The notes below the pieces were generated by a model. It was not told the origin of the DNA. It made no database searches and was given only the letters and a program-made list of their open reading frames with translations. From a virus, in the IMG/VR virus record IMGVR_UViG_3300044675_001660, positions 1 to 49,446 of that record: a stretch of DNA of 49,446 nucleotides; one strand, 5' to 3'. Within the stretch, counting starts at the first letter, position 1. Every line of letters begins with the position of its first letter. Both the position numbers and the translations under genes were made by a program. This document shows positions 13,201 to 19,800 of the stretch, in pieces.

Positions 13201-15887
13201 AAGAAGCAAAAGAAATCTTAAGAAAATATGGTGGTTACGGCAGTGGCAATAGAAGATATGTCCTACTATCAGATACCGAAGTTTCAGTTCCTACTGTTGC
13301 TAGAAAACACATAGAAAAAACATTTAGAGCATTAGATAAGAACCTATCTATTAAGCCAGAAACTTCTCAGCAATTAGAAGAAGAACTTCCTACCTATGAC
13401 TACGAACCAATGAGTTCTAAATCAAGAGAAGTGGCCGAAAGAATAGTAGAAGACCCTTCTAAGTCCCAGACTTGGCCAGATGAGCAAAAAGTATTAAATA
13501 ATGTCGATAATAATGTTGATTATTGGTTGAGACTTTATATGGGTTCTGACTCTATTCTTGATTTCGATGAAACATTCACGCTTGAAGATTACAAGAGATT
13601 AGATGAATACAGGCTTAATCCTCCAGTAACCGAAATAACTGTCTCGGAACGAGAGCACGTCGCTACTTACAAAGCAGTGGGAGGTGGCGATACTTACAAA
13701 CTGACAATGACGGTGAAAGAAATAAAAGACTCTAAAACTGGAAAAGTATTAGCAGTTAGTGGCAGGGGCGAGGCTTCCTCCGAGAAAGATTTCACTAGCG
13801 GTGGAGAATTCTTGTTTGCGTCTCCAAATGTTAATGGAATAGACGAGCAAGGTAATTTCTTATATGACGCTAGATTTATTGCTCGTGAGACAAGAGAGAA
13901 TATAACTAGAGATGATTTGAAAAAACCGTTCGGTTTTGTTACTGGAGTTTACGTTGACGAAGATGTTCAGCGTCAAGGTATAGCCACTGCTCTACTTGAG
14001 TTCGCACGTCAGAAGGCTGGCGTACCAATTTATCACAGTAGCAATAGAAGCGACGAGGGCTACGCTTTCTCTACTGCTGTAAAGTCTCCTCAATTAGTTG
14101 AAGAAGACCTACCACCTCTAGCCGAGGGACAGAGTTCAGAAGGAAGAACACTATCTGAAAAGAGTAGAGAAGTTAAGGCTAGGATTTCTACCAACTCTCC
14201 ACGTCAAGAAGTGCGTAAAGATGGAGATGGCAATCCGATTTATCAGAGTAAGGGAACTTACAAAACCCCATCTGGTGAAGTTTTAAATTTGCTTTTAGAA
14301 GATACCGAAACTACGAGCAAAGAAGACAACATACGTTACATTAACGGTTTTGTTGATATTTCAGATAAAAATTCTAGGGTTCTTGGCAGTTTAAGTTTTG
14401 GAGTACCTTATGACTACATGAACTACCCTAATTCACTTGATTACGACATCGGTGCTGTCGACAGGGATATACACCCAGAAGCCAGCCCAGATAGCCCGTT
14501 TGCGGTGATTGATTTTATCTCGGTATTCCCTACTCGTCAGCGTGAAGGTATTGCCACCGCTATGTTGGAATTTGCTAGAGAAAACTTTAATCTTCCTATC
14601 TACCACAGCACTGATAGAACTGCTCGTGGAAATGCTTTTGCTGATGCTGTCCAGTCTCCTGAAACTTCTGATGAAGAGTTGCCTACTCCTACCGTCGCAT
14701 CTTCAATTGTTTCTGGACGTGACAAGAACATCCAAGAGTTACTGGACACCAACGCAATTGCTAGCATCGAAGACGCAACAAAAATTAAAGAGTACGGTGC
14801 TGGTGTAGGTAATTTAGACATTGGCACCACTATTAGTTTGGGTCTAGGGCAGCATGAAACTCGTTCCGACAAGTTCATGCAACGCCTGTGGGAATTAAAT
14901 TTGCAATACCTTCAAAAATCTCTAGGCATTATTGACTGGAAGGTCGAGCAACAGACTATAGACAAAATGAAGGCTATGGGTCTATCTGATAGGGCATCAA
15001 AGCGTGCAGCAGCAGGTGCCCTACTCGCTGCCAAGGCTTACGCTAAGGTTAAAAACTTTGCTGAGGCTATGAGTAAAATCGCTAAAACTATGGCAGAAGA
15101 ATTCCCAGAGGACCGTTGGTTCGCTGGATACTATAAGAGAGCATTAGTAACTAGAGAAGTGCTAAAAGACAAACTTAAAACAGCAGTGCCAGTAATTTCT
15201 GCTGACTTTGACTCTGCTCTTGGAATTATTTCAGATAAGAGATTTAAAACTCAGTGGGAGACTGGAAGTAGCAATGGGCTGTACGAGCCTTCTACACGTG
15301 AAAAGCGAGAGTTTGGACTACTAGCAGTAGACCCTAAAACTCCTAAAAGCAAGAGACCAATTTATGGTTTTATGGCCACGGATGATGATGGCAAGACTCC
15401 TATGGCTAAGCCTCACAATATGGACCTATTTGCTGTAAACAATAGAGCCATAAGTCAATATGGAGATGTCAGATTTGTTCTAAAGCCAGAAACAAGGGAA
15501 AGAACTACTTTCACAATGCAAGACTCTCTAGACGTTATAGCACTGCCACAGCCACTTTCCGACAACCCGACCGACGAGCAGATAGATATGGCTGGTTTTT
15601 GGCAGAACGTTACTGACTCGCATGACGGTTTCTTTAGAGAGCCTTACGTCGAGGCTCAGGTTTCAGGTGGAGTTAGTATGGAAGATGTTGAAAGGATAGT
15701 GGTATCAGTTCCTTATTATACTGACTACCCAGAGGCACAGGCTAAGTTCTTAAAGCGAAAAGTAGATACATTAAGAGCAGAATTAGATGCAGCGGGATAT
15801 GAAAATATTCAAATAACAACCGTTACAGAGACTCCTAGCGAGAGTTATCAAGACGAGGCTATGAATATCAGCGGAATTCCACTATAG
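1206..15887 (+). CDS. Giant modular polyvalent protein (4,893 aa) with eight GNAT modules
   Basis: One uninterrupted frame, TTG start with AAGGAAG just upstream. Domains in order: N-terminal region with RDRLGRF (213-219) and a beta-rich stretch; a duplicated motif with core IGY-x-Q-x-W (about 406 and 542); ParB-like domain (945-1075, DGHHRWAS at 1024); zinc-peptidase-like segment (HEIGH at 1512-1516, possible third ligand E1589); GNAT modules at 1694-1870, 1887-2074, 2082-2254, 2626-2811, 3493-3661, 3664-3835, 4069-4303 and 4315-4493; RelA/SpoT-like domain (2839-3020); three copies of an unassigned domain (2359-2585, 3099-3335, 4662-4845). (E/D)(E/D)LP linkers separate domains. The architecture matches phage polyvalent proteins, thought to enter the host with DNA and counter defences. 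No canonical MuF fold was recognised although the gene sits in the minor-head-protein slot. Substrates of the GNAT modules are unknown. Function is inferred from domain content only. Confidence 0.8.
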   Translation: MSDLDNEQNPINWLIGQPVDATEIGGETYTPKQTLSEMITTMLASANKDVPEARQVLKRTAMDVVERSLYKTIGVSDVHQRVFAAERELADYLNMAINGHQPVVAGGHTDLLPIGHPLSTNPSEVSLRTRALSESEWVSADPRISEEFRPLVASIYLTSPGSVEHNFLVARLESADIKDVPKDVVLAVTAAGNPFGGGNSFLERSARAKLQRRDRLGRFAFMGGGARAFVRLANGFIQSVVGRFVGVGTDSDTFDVEFIDDPVLGTGIYRMKTQNVAGVRAFIRNLRGLLKNVRPKSATYASGYAVDAKDLKKVDAPNGWEVDATPLNPDEKHTKKFNAADGYGVRQYNNVNDIPSYEETSKNKDVEVKGLGKKGAIDPKYPVYELYTDPLNSQDKDKFDSDEPTLIGYYQSWGDLQSSTQRFDKKAYQKVDSREEREMWGDAPDGDHPQGVFEQVNPSDDKTPFSTYRSRNNANGNGGYTVRRFQPEKHGDAKADMDREVADGAEVRGFKSGSSEMEPDQPIFEVTRQPAPWERNTEPDVIGYAQDWEDVQAMAEASELAMPRGENPRRKAIKKFKQETGLDYVDEKDVVLPSDFEEYENGRLYYIPKDVNADRARITRDYRGQYVAEFYDNAEDQKNLKPSRTITSRTKEEALLDAAEHLTEEKSIKSAPTPEEKERSEAEILAQPKPTRPEVKKPSEEIFPIPDVSNVIGADGKPVDPALLEWYADADGIRIPDANLKDSDKTPENRRIRDLDNNRVLDGNGREVEFDPKYSPDADPRPDVHPDHEDGFWDANEVNDSEVQRDITDPQLAYEALFDGGFIEVDQRVAIDAVTIAMEDRKFIGPDDNAIGRSRLARALSSALQGLPTSQANRLRRAINPAALSRERAQELLDFINSKSGDPLTTDEMKMLHRKYRNMGVDLTNMKMEGTSNYLNNNLGAERGKMPQLSTPEDQADFEAALGRLGIKFEAKTMTPDQLTPVQAEMDMGNVGLIKTSWLDPELRKKFGMDDQVLYVTRDGYVIDGHHRWASALLAQIDSGKPIELKCVVVDLDHEDALRICNEYNDHIGVTRQTLGATSADAKATPKREVDGEVGRKGNPPKDSTPPVSTPLAEPPDELPDRQPVARLPEGAPAPQSPPPLPNFTETLPEPKKATKRIPTPVSAKAFVDRQGTDIRKFKEYGTGFVLTTPDPVGGTGIVPTPEKLEEFENWLDTHKDADNEVKKRISSAMVEKYGPNWAEKFIEVSSAVNRKNEIYGELRAHMRDLWEKNLGGAGEIKMKIASDIRRAVQSGEIKFPDNDAAMREFRIQQLIDETLRLEYAKWDTLANAVAVIREKYPDSEYARLINEGYEVKARIDLLSAEESEMNADLSKFAQREYRKYLEESGVEMYSGDGSEIFEVSGTLRHLVQKGFLGREKEETKNQEEDEETLRQVEVAFRSALSRYPKWMVDRLEKIIAKTPSGKLQVSINYTEDPNFTKRGFFQIIDGNLYIQISKNNNPTHGLLDFEETAAHEIGHALEAAIPEIRALEWSLLTSRTRRFAGGEARPIGKLESVVPGQPNSDELGILDDFRNTYASRIYGPLNPNSYYEVFTMTQERMQGGGTHRVTNKKILEDVKSGKITAEQAILGDTDTTMALGIMLDGGDSELTLADEQVRKGAVLEVDGWSKKGSPELVDTGFVDETQNLSDQASTKRSKKSEEIISRIADVGDKRAIVNEDYGGYVDVYQKGRYDAPDGKTYTMYFRETQFPNDDGTFTISGGVDITDGTDDVGEISYSEVRKVLDYKGNVIWDETALPLWYSKDLYDVTKPFSTIKYVEVASEARRKGIATALLEFARRHSATPIHHSQELLDDGRNFAKAVQSSDVLIEDLPVLEGDTSVSSPDLYGAQSEKAKQIESRIVPSDKEPVVKKTKLPSFINNVDHTMVMTTTDSVYTTESGEKFIIRREVEEVVNDSTGEVTQLRGTVFAFPEGQNIPDDIDEDSGFVSQIDYVGGKKDISTVADEYRSTVDDSKPFATIYGIATDPEHQRKGLATALLSVARKDSAMPVYHSSLRTMDGYRFSQAIQNSTDVLEELPDLKETPETKKVASRVKIKDDLEKTELDRLNGEKEFGVTRTAEYTDEDGVVYNLVFTLGGIVDENGETVGYYRRGSVRAYTKDKNSEYMDTAGVLDWEFTDNLGMVAPEAQPDVDLTKPFNFIRSVVVYPSYTRKGLATAMLQFARSQDEQPIYHSSVRTAEGYKWSTQVKSPDASTEELPDNFSSGDPKNLTKTDINYLIESSPVTKNTATFQQGKKGIGSLSRNGYKENSLEGYKPNFDADGDAIHEKIYTRAIESGLSDKDAEELATKQTTEIRNFIQRKNDKSRMAYLVEKAITPPEGASEKVVKERTRWAKIWDKNTTTVKERVSKALATGRVVEPVSKESFMDIVENNGKFNGVGFIADDFSTGKSESESVDSIGQKMKSILSIKNKKHASKIKVVFKNSVRKNTKYTVGDSLNSASIPSPLDSRDEDSMVLSGLMGNANGAFISMSGMGAPKNDDAQIQTSTTGDLGLPDVEAVYVSGEEDAREIRQALDENFPDIDVVDLDGSESDRKDVGLNFLRKNDGQIQNSLDEIQEELPTPDPDSPERQMSEKAKAVRKNLSVDTVPEVVATEKMSFGDTREYLEGRGSYLTPNGDMIDLVFEEKRNYNREGQKETDTVTITAFDDNYNLVGLLEVNMVEFDTDDSGIERYSLKGIDEVAHPEILGKQDSATPLAEISWIKVEDDYQRQGIGTALLEFARDTFPMPIYHSNNLSPDGRKYSKAVQTSENVEEDLPSVEETTPRKPIPPLVEDEAPEPEATAEASDKARIVRERALEIEPKITEDVAKVAKVSGGVLKSLENRIKTTGSLARKIDKDAVELFNGDRADAALRISDAVRYTMVTSTADYVAAIKQVKAEFLDLGYEVQNEKNFWKSSEYKGFTFKLVSPEGYAVEFQIHTDESYEIKDDLHKLYKELRKIPVGTNVPKRRQLSFELEKLADLIPVPEDEELFQVGKLVQYNPDKKLTRLGDEFEEFEKPEPQKPQAPQTSETLTEEDLPETTPSTPLVQKIKERLRKPLSKNAEEDRQLLEKMMDNQYGENAPEEKKILDEKLNQHIEDAELSVRVFPEAFEKILESGKLENIFARSKSEIEDKKTVSWARDEAYMGSRRAWEEANLGISDNASADDRPIYLSAHTPNESTYEEAKRYGSVKIIFKPELKKRSTFTTADSLNKFKIPFRYGEANVDKIDVNEAISDARKIGVKVSDPNFKPFSTEIWGEDVFNDDPKFIEAQVMGGISRKDMTGTLVVDFREENSPSIEQLQKWQDAGFEIVLKDKTGETSLQSYLENEEKAQAKIKKDQEENADKWEKYRKADLAQLEADIKRLNLTPLTESERADILSGKLTGMTNILQEKIAKKRSEDSLNESGSKPIQSPTTTTEEDLPDSKDTFDVDLWGDPILAPVEGSFYDDDGNYKYGPRGKKSKEIFKRIFPTGQDMDRDGDMVYTADFIDEEGNKFNLINRIDSYASKGVVQIYSTGAYPQRVGEIIYSEVPISNDEDGLLTWDRNQLPPWYPEENYDIYNPFATIDIARVSTGQQRRGLATAMLEFARSTNSMPIHHSYNLSEMGQQFAQAIQNAPTLEIENEDLPKLDEVKSVAERIDYGPQNQGDSLFQQTATYKAEDGTEYKMDMTVYVNPESPFKNKTANIEILHEGKFVGRLSWQTAFSYFEDDGEQVWLPRSEMNRVAPESIDSVDTSKPFSIIDSLAVSEDSRRKGIATAMLTFARESSDEPIYHSQDRTDDGKAFSRAVQSPVLLEDMDELPVRDEVPFRDTRLNRRPDRRAVRRLARKGLNSKERAESKKRNRLTESPSTIGDEAKLTPTRIMVDYAEALRTANLERLNFSQRVTEAMDSLEADGITKKDIADSIHNPQNLVPWEGKIDISKVLVLDSVTGRALSMYEYSNMREVNEQEDILKNKRGKSREVTFEEAKEILRKYGGYGSGNRRYVLLSDTEVSVPTVARKHIEKTFRALDKNLSIKPETSQQLEEELPTYDYEPMSSKSREVAERIVEDPSKSQTWPDEQKVLNNVDNNVDYWLRLYMGSDSILDFDETFTLEDYKRLDEYRLNPPVTEITVSEREHVATYKAVGGGDTYKLTMTVKEIKDSKTGKVLAVSGRGEASSEKDFTSGGEFLFASPNVNGIDEQGNFLYDARFIARETRENITRDDLKKPFGFVTGVYVDEDVQRQGIATALLEFARQKAGVPIYHSSNRSDEGYAFSTAVKSPQLVEEDLPPLAEGQSSEGRTLSEKSREVKARISTNSPRQEVRKDGDGNPIYQSKGTYKTPSGEVLNLLLEDTETTSKEDNIRYINGFVDISDKNSRVLGSLSFGVPYDYMNYPNSLDYDIGAVDRDIHPEASPDSPFAVIDFISVFPTRQREGIATAMLEFARENFNLPIYHSTDRTARGNAFADAVQSPETSDEELPTPTVASSIVSGRDKNIQELLDTNAIASIEDATKIKEYGAGVGNLDIGTTISLGLGQHETRSDKFMQRLWELNLQYLQKSLGIIDWKVEQQTIDKMKAMGLSDRASKRAAAGALLAAKAYAKVKNFAEAMSKIAKTMAEEFPEDRWFAGYYKRALVTREVLKDKLKTAVPVISADFDSALGIISDKRFKTQWETGSSNGLYEPSTREKREFGLLAVDPKTPKSKRPIYGFMATDDDGKTPMAKPHNMDLFAVNNRAISQYGDVRFVLKPETRERTTFTMQDSLDVIALPQPLSDNPTDEQIDMAGFWQNVTDSHDGFFREPYVEAQVSGGVSMEDVERIVVSVPYYTDYPEAQAKFLKRKVDTLRAELDAAGYENIQITTVTETPSESYQDEAMNISGIPL
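6285..14684 (+). repeat. Eight-copy GNAT module repeat within the giant protein
   Basis: Protein-level repeats at nt 6285-6815, 6865-7427, 7450-7967, 9082-9638, 11683-12188, 12195-12710, 13411-14114 and 14150-14684. Each begins with a helix of the type SxKSREVxxRI, then ~100 variable beta-rich residues, then KPF and the acetyl-CoA loop (RRKGIATALLEFAR, QRQGIGTALLEFAR, QREGIATAMLEFAR and similar), then P-I-Y-H-S with a following G and F, and ends near (E/D)(E/D)LP. The R/Q-x-x-G-x-A/G loop is the classic GNAT motif A. Codon choice differs between copies, so these are old, diverged duplications. Copies 1-3 are contiguous; the others are separated by different domains or paired (5-6, 7-8). Confidence 0.85.
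8280..15740 (+). repeat. Three-copy unassigned domain (xTFTxxDSL / EAQV type)
   Basis: Copies at about nt 8280-8960, 10500-11210 and 15190-15740. All share a beta-strand followed by a T-F/Y-T-x-x-D-S-L element (NTKYTVGDSLN, RSTFTTADSLN, RTTFTMQDSLD). Copies 2 and 3 also share RPIY and, near the end, EAQV followed by GG and S (IEAQVMGGIS, VEAQVSGGVS). I recall this combination from C-termini of actinophage head proteins, where its function is not established. An ADP-ribosyltransferase-like fold is one possibility but I cannot identify the catalytic triad with confidence. Copy 1 has lost the EAQV element (IQTSTTG instead) and may be degenerate. Confidence 0.6.
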
Positions 15888-15898
15888 TTAGGATTAAG

Positions 15899-16135
15899 AT
15901 GATTAAAAAAGGTGAAGTTTTATACAATAAAAACTCTGGCGAAGAGATAATTTTTGACGAAGAAATTGGTGGTCAAATCTACGCTCACGTCAAAGACGCT
16001 AATGGCGTAGAGCACACACCTAAGTACCTCCTAGATATAATCAAATTCGGTGGTTGGAATCCTCAGGTTGATTTCAAGGCTTTAGGGATTAACTCCGAAG
16101 ATGATGATGACGTTCTTGACTCAATGCCAGATTAA
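15899..16135 (+). CDS. Small acidic protein of unknown function
   Basis: A 78-residue protein starting at ATG 15899, with AGGAT nine bases upstream just after the stop of the giant gene. I do not recognise a family. The first half (KGEVLYNKNSGEEIIFDEE, then GGQIYAHVKDANG) looks like a small beta-barrel with alternating hydrophobic residues; the C-terminus ends in an acidic run of aspartates (EDDDDVLDSMPD). No membrane segment or signal peptide. It opens a run of three short genes lying between the two giant genes, which could be chaperones, partners or inhibitors of the giants. That is inference from position only. Confidence 0.75.
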   Translation: MIKKGEVLYNKNSGEEIIFDEEIGGQIYAHVKDANGVEHTPKYLLDIIKFGGWNPQVDFKALGINSEDDDDVLDSMPD

Positions 16136-16144
16136 GGTTATAAT
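16116..16144 (+). promoter_or_regulatory. Sigma70-like promoter, possibly giving a leaderless mRNA
   Basis: TTGACT at 16116-16121 and TATAAT at 16139-16144 are separated by exactly 17 bases, a near-consensus housekeeping promoter. The expected start, about seven bases downstream of the -10, falls at 16150-16151, which is the ATG of the next gene, so the transcript may be leaderless. The -35 lies inside the end of the upstream gene. Confidence 0.5.
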
Positions 16145-16149
16145 AAACT

Positions 16150-16383
16150 ATGATTAAGTATTACTTCAGACTAGACTCGATAAACGAGAACAAACCGCTG
16201 GCCCTTTATTACGTCAACTACTCTAACTATTCAGAAAAAAGATTTGACAAGGTTTCTGGTAAATGGGTACCTACCGATAGAGTGTATTTTGCTGTCATTT
16301 CTGGTGACATGGACTATGAGCAGGTTGACATAGAAGATGCAAAAAAGTTTGCTCCTGAAGCATTTAAGGGAAGTGGAAAATGA
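16150..16383 (+). CDS. Small protein of unknown function
   Basis: A 77-residue protein from ATG 16150. No good Shine-Dalgarno sits at the usual distance (AAGG lies about 12 bases upstream), which fits either weak initiation or leaderless translation from the promoter just upstream. The sequence is rich in aromatic residues (IKYYFRLDS, LYYVNYSNYSEKRF, VYFAVISGDMDY) and ends with a basic or neutral tail. I see no known motif. Its stop overlaps the next start by ATGA (16380-16383), so the two are translationally coupled. Function unknown; it belongs to the small-gene cluster between the giants. Confidence 0.75.
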   Translation: MIKYYFRLDSINENKPLALYYVNYSNYSEKRFDKVSGKWVPTDRVYFAVISGDMDYEQVDIEDAKKFAPEAFKGSGK

Positions 16384-16727
16384 TAAACAAAAAACTACAG
16401 GCACAGGTAGATTTGGCTCACGCAAACGCTAAATTATCATGGCACGCAAAAACTCCTGACGGCAAAATTTTTGAATGGTACCCAGCAGGTGATTACGTCG
16501 GTGGCGACCCTTTTGTTGCTACTCAGGTAGAAAGCATTATTCTTGACCAACCTTGGAGATTGAAGTTAGGTTTTTATCAATCACTACCAGCCGATGTCAC
16601 TAATCCTTACTCGGTAAGGCTTGCTTTACAAATTCTTTACGACGGCATGGGTGAAATTGAATACTTCGGTAATGTCCCTAATTTAGACGATTTGACTGAC
16701 AAACTGCCAGATGGTGCTGTTGAATAG
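16380..16727 (+). CDS. Protein of unknown function, 115 aa
   Basis: ATG at 16380 overlaps the previous stop (ATGA), indicating translational coupling; GGGAAGTGG a few bases upstream can serve as ribosome binding site. The protein has an amphipathic N-terminus (KLQAQVDLAHANAKLSWHAK), a Gly/Trp/Tyr-rich middle (EWYPAGDYVGGDPF, QPWRLKLGFYQSLPADV) and an acidic C-terminus with LPDG. No transmembrane segment and no family recognised. It is the last of three small genes before an intergenic region with promoter-like sequence. Confidence 0.75.
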   Translation: MINKKLQAQVDLAHANAKLSWHAKTPDGKIFEWYPAGDYVGGDPFVATQVESIILDQPWRLKLGFYQSLPADVTNPYSVRLALQILYDGMGEIEYFGNVPNLDDLTDKLPDGAVE

Positions 16728-16762
16728 CGTGTTTTGTATAAATAACCCCTAATTATTGTTGC

Positions 16763-16806
16763 TATAATTTTGGTTATAGAACAATACGTTTATAACTAAC
16801 CAGGAG
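16763..16806 (+). promoter_or_regulatory. AT-rich leader with -10-like box and SD of the second giant gene
   Basis: The 89-base gap before the second giant gene contains TATAAT at 16763-16768, a further TATAGA at 16775-16780 and the Shine-Dalgarno CAGGAG at 16801-16806, followed by a run of seven T before the ATG. No -35 element is present at 16-18 bases from either box; the nearest candidate, TTGTAT at 16734-16739, is 23 bases away. A promoter here is plausible but weakly supported. Confidence 0.35.
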
Positions 16807-16816
16807 TTATTTTTTT

Positions 16817-19800
16817 ATGACTGTTGACCCACAGGGCGAGAACTCCAAAGACCTCGAAATTGATTCATTAGTTGCTGCTGGCGGAAACTCAGCCGCAGCC
16901 AGACGTCTACGTGTTAAATCACAGTTGCGTGACCGATTTGGTCGCTGGATTGAAATGGGCCGAGACTCTAAAATTAAGGCTCGCTGGCAAGGCAAAGTTG
17001 TAAGCATAATTGGTAAGTTCGTTGGTGGTTCGCCAGACAAGCCTGGCTACGGAATGTTTGTTGTTAAGGATGACCCTAACGGCATACCTAGTGGCGTCTA
17101 TCACTTTAAGGGCAGAGCCGTAAACCAGATTCTAGCCAGACTAGACCCTGAGTACCTTAAAAGCAACAATATTGACCTTAACCGTGACGTCAACGGTAAC
17201 TTGATTGGCGATGTTCTAGATAAAGACATTGAAGATGTCGAGAACGTCAGACGTGATGAAATTGGCTCTCTAGACGAAGCCTTGGCTGGCGGTCAAGTAA
17301 AGCCTGAAGAAGATGCTGTAAAAGTTGTTGCTCGCCTAAAGGCTCCAAAGCACGAGAGCGAAAACGTTGTAGCGAACCTAGAAGAAGCCAGCAAAGATGA
17401 TGTTGCTGAAGGTTCTGACTTAGTTAAAAGTGTACTTAATCTCCCAGATTCAGACCAAGAAGAACTTCCAACCGACGACGTACAACTTGGACTAGAAGCA
17501 TTAGCAAACGCAAAAACAGTTAAGGGGATTTTTGGTCCTGAAAAACTAGACAGAGCAATTGCTGAAGTTTCTGCTATTCAGGACCCGTACCAAAAAAGAA
17601 TGGCTTTTAGGAAGTTATACAATGAAGCGTATGAAAGGTCCATCGATAAGCAGGGTAGAGGTTCTGGTTACGGAGAAGACTGGGAAGACACCGATTCTTA
17701 CAAAGAATTAGAAGAAATTTCTGCACTTGTTCCTGATAATGCTTTTGAAAAAGAAGTTGACAAACTTTACTTTGACGAAACTGCTAGAAAAGCAATTGGT
17801 GCCAGACAGTGGGCCAACAAGGTAAAAGAACTAGACAATGCTGGTTCACAGGCTGAGGCTGATGAGCAATTAGCCAGACTAAAAGAAGAAGCAAAAAACT
17901 ATTCTGAAAAACCACGCAGATTCCCACGACTGTTTCCGCAGTCCCCAGATTCAGACCAAGAAGAACTACCTAACGAAAAAAAGCAACAGGCGTTGTCAGA
18001 CGAGCAAAAGACCGAGGCACTTGCCAAGGTCGATAAAATGGCTGAAATTTTTACTGAAGCCTACCCACCATATGAGTGGGATGATGGAACTAAACTACAA
18101 AAAACTATTCAAGACTTAAGAGATGCTATTCAAAATGGGAGTAGCGATGAATTAGGTATAGCAGCCAGAAAACTTAGAGACAAGACTACTGGCGACAATC
18201 GAAACTATCCTATTCGTGAAGAGGCTAGAAAACTTGCCATAAATTTTATTGAAGATTACGGGATTAACCCTCAGAGAGTCGAAGACGAAAAGGTTCGTGC
18301 TGAAGTAGCAATTGGCAACGTTAAGGCAGGTGCTGAACGTGAAAAGTTTTTAAAATATCTTGCTGAAAACGGTGGCCCATTAGAAGTTGCTAAAAAGTTA
18401 CTAGAGCAGAATCCCTCTAATGCCGAAGAACTTAAAATTTCAATTAATGAAATAGAAGCCCAAGGCTACGTGCTTGAAAAACAAAGGGATAACGTATTAG
18501 ATGCATACAATGAATTGATAAGTGGCAACCCAGCCAACGCTGCCATCAAAAAAATTCTTGATGCTACTGGTGTAGACCTGAGCCAGCCATCAGACAACGA
18601 AACGAACGAACAGGCTCGTGACTCACTGCTACACATGTCAGACCTTATTGAGAAGAGTGATTCTCCAGATAAGGCTGAACTTTATGACAGACTTGCCGAT
18701 GGAATAATTCAGCACTTTGACAATAAAAACAAAGGTGTTGCTGGCGGAAGAAAGAAGTTTGCTGGAAAAGCAGATACTATTCAAAAGATTACTGAGCGTA
18801 AAGAGGGTACAACAATTGACCCATCTACCTTGGCTCAAAACCGTAAAGGTATTGCCGTTGCCCTAGATGGTCGCAACGAAGAAACTATTGACACTCTATT
18901 CTTTGACGAAAAGTTGGGTGACCTGCTCCTTGCTGACTATATTGACAAGAACATGGACAAGTTTGGCGATACATTTAAACTTGGCACTTGGCATGACAAG
19001 GACAACAACGAGGTAACTCTTGACGTTATTGAAATTTTCCCTGAAGCAAACAGGGATGAGGCTATCGCTGCTGGACAACAAAGGAACCAGCAAGGTATCT
19101 TTAAACTAAGCAACAAAGAATACATCGATACTGGAGGTACTGGAGACCGTGGACGAGCAAGAAGACAACGTGAAGAGTCAAGAGGCCAGAGTGGTCTCGG
19201 ACTTGGTAATAGACAAGGAAGAGTGGAGTCGCCTGACTCCAACAGAGAAGGCGGCGAAAGTCTCCCTTCTCAGACAGCAAATAGTGCAGGAACTCCTGAA
19301 CTCAGAGCAATCCCAGCCAGAAGACTAAGAAAATTTGACACTGGTGAGGATAAGTATGACTCATACGAACTTACTGGAGATGTGGCATCTGACACTGTAA
19401 ACATGCTTGACTTAGGTCAAGAAGATATGTTGTCTGGGATTAAAGACCCAGATAGTGTTGAAAATTATAGAACAATCCTTAACTCTATTAGAGAAAACAT
19501 ACTAAGTGAAGATGAGGATGTTAAGCAGTCTGCCATTAAAGATTTGCAAAAAGTATCTTTAAAAATACTAGACGAGGCTTGGGGAGACGTAGAACCCGAC
19601 GCTGGTTTGGGTGTGCTAGAGTCCACAACTCCCACTGAACTGGCAAAAAGTTTTTATTGGTACGCCAAAAGTGTAGACAAAGAAGCCAACGCCTTAGAAC
19701 TTTCTGAAGGTTTAAAAGCGTTCCTACCTGACTTAAAAAATATTACTAGCAGAGTTAGACCTAGCGAAGAGTCAAGAAAAGTCGACTCTATTGTTGAAGG

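Noticed and set aside
16731-16816. Full sigma70 promoter for the second giant gene
   Set aside because: A TATAAT box exists but the closest TTG-type -35 is 23 bases away, so it is listed only as promoter-like.
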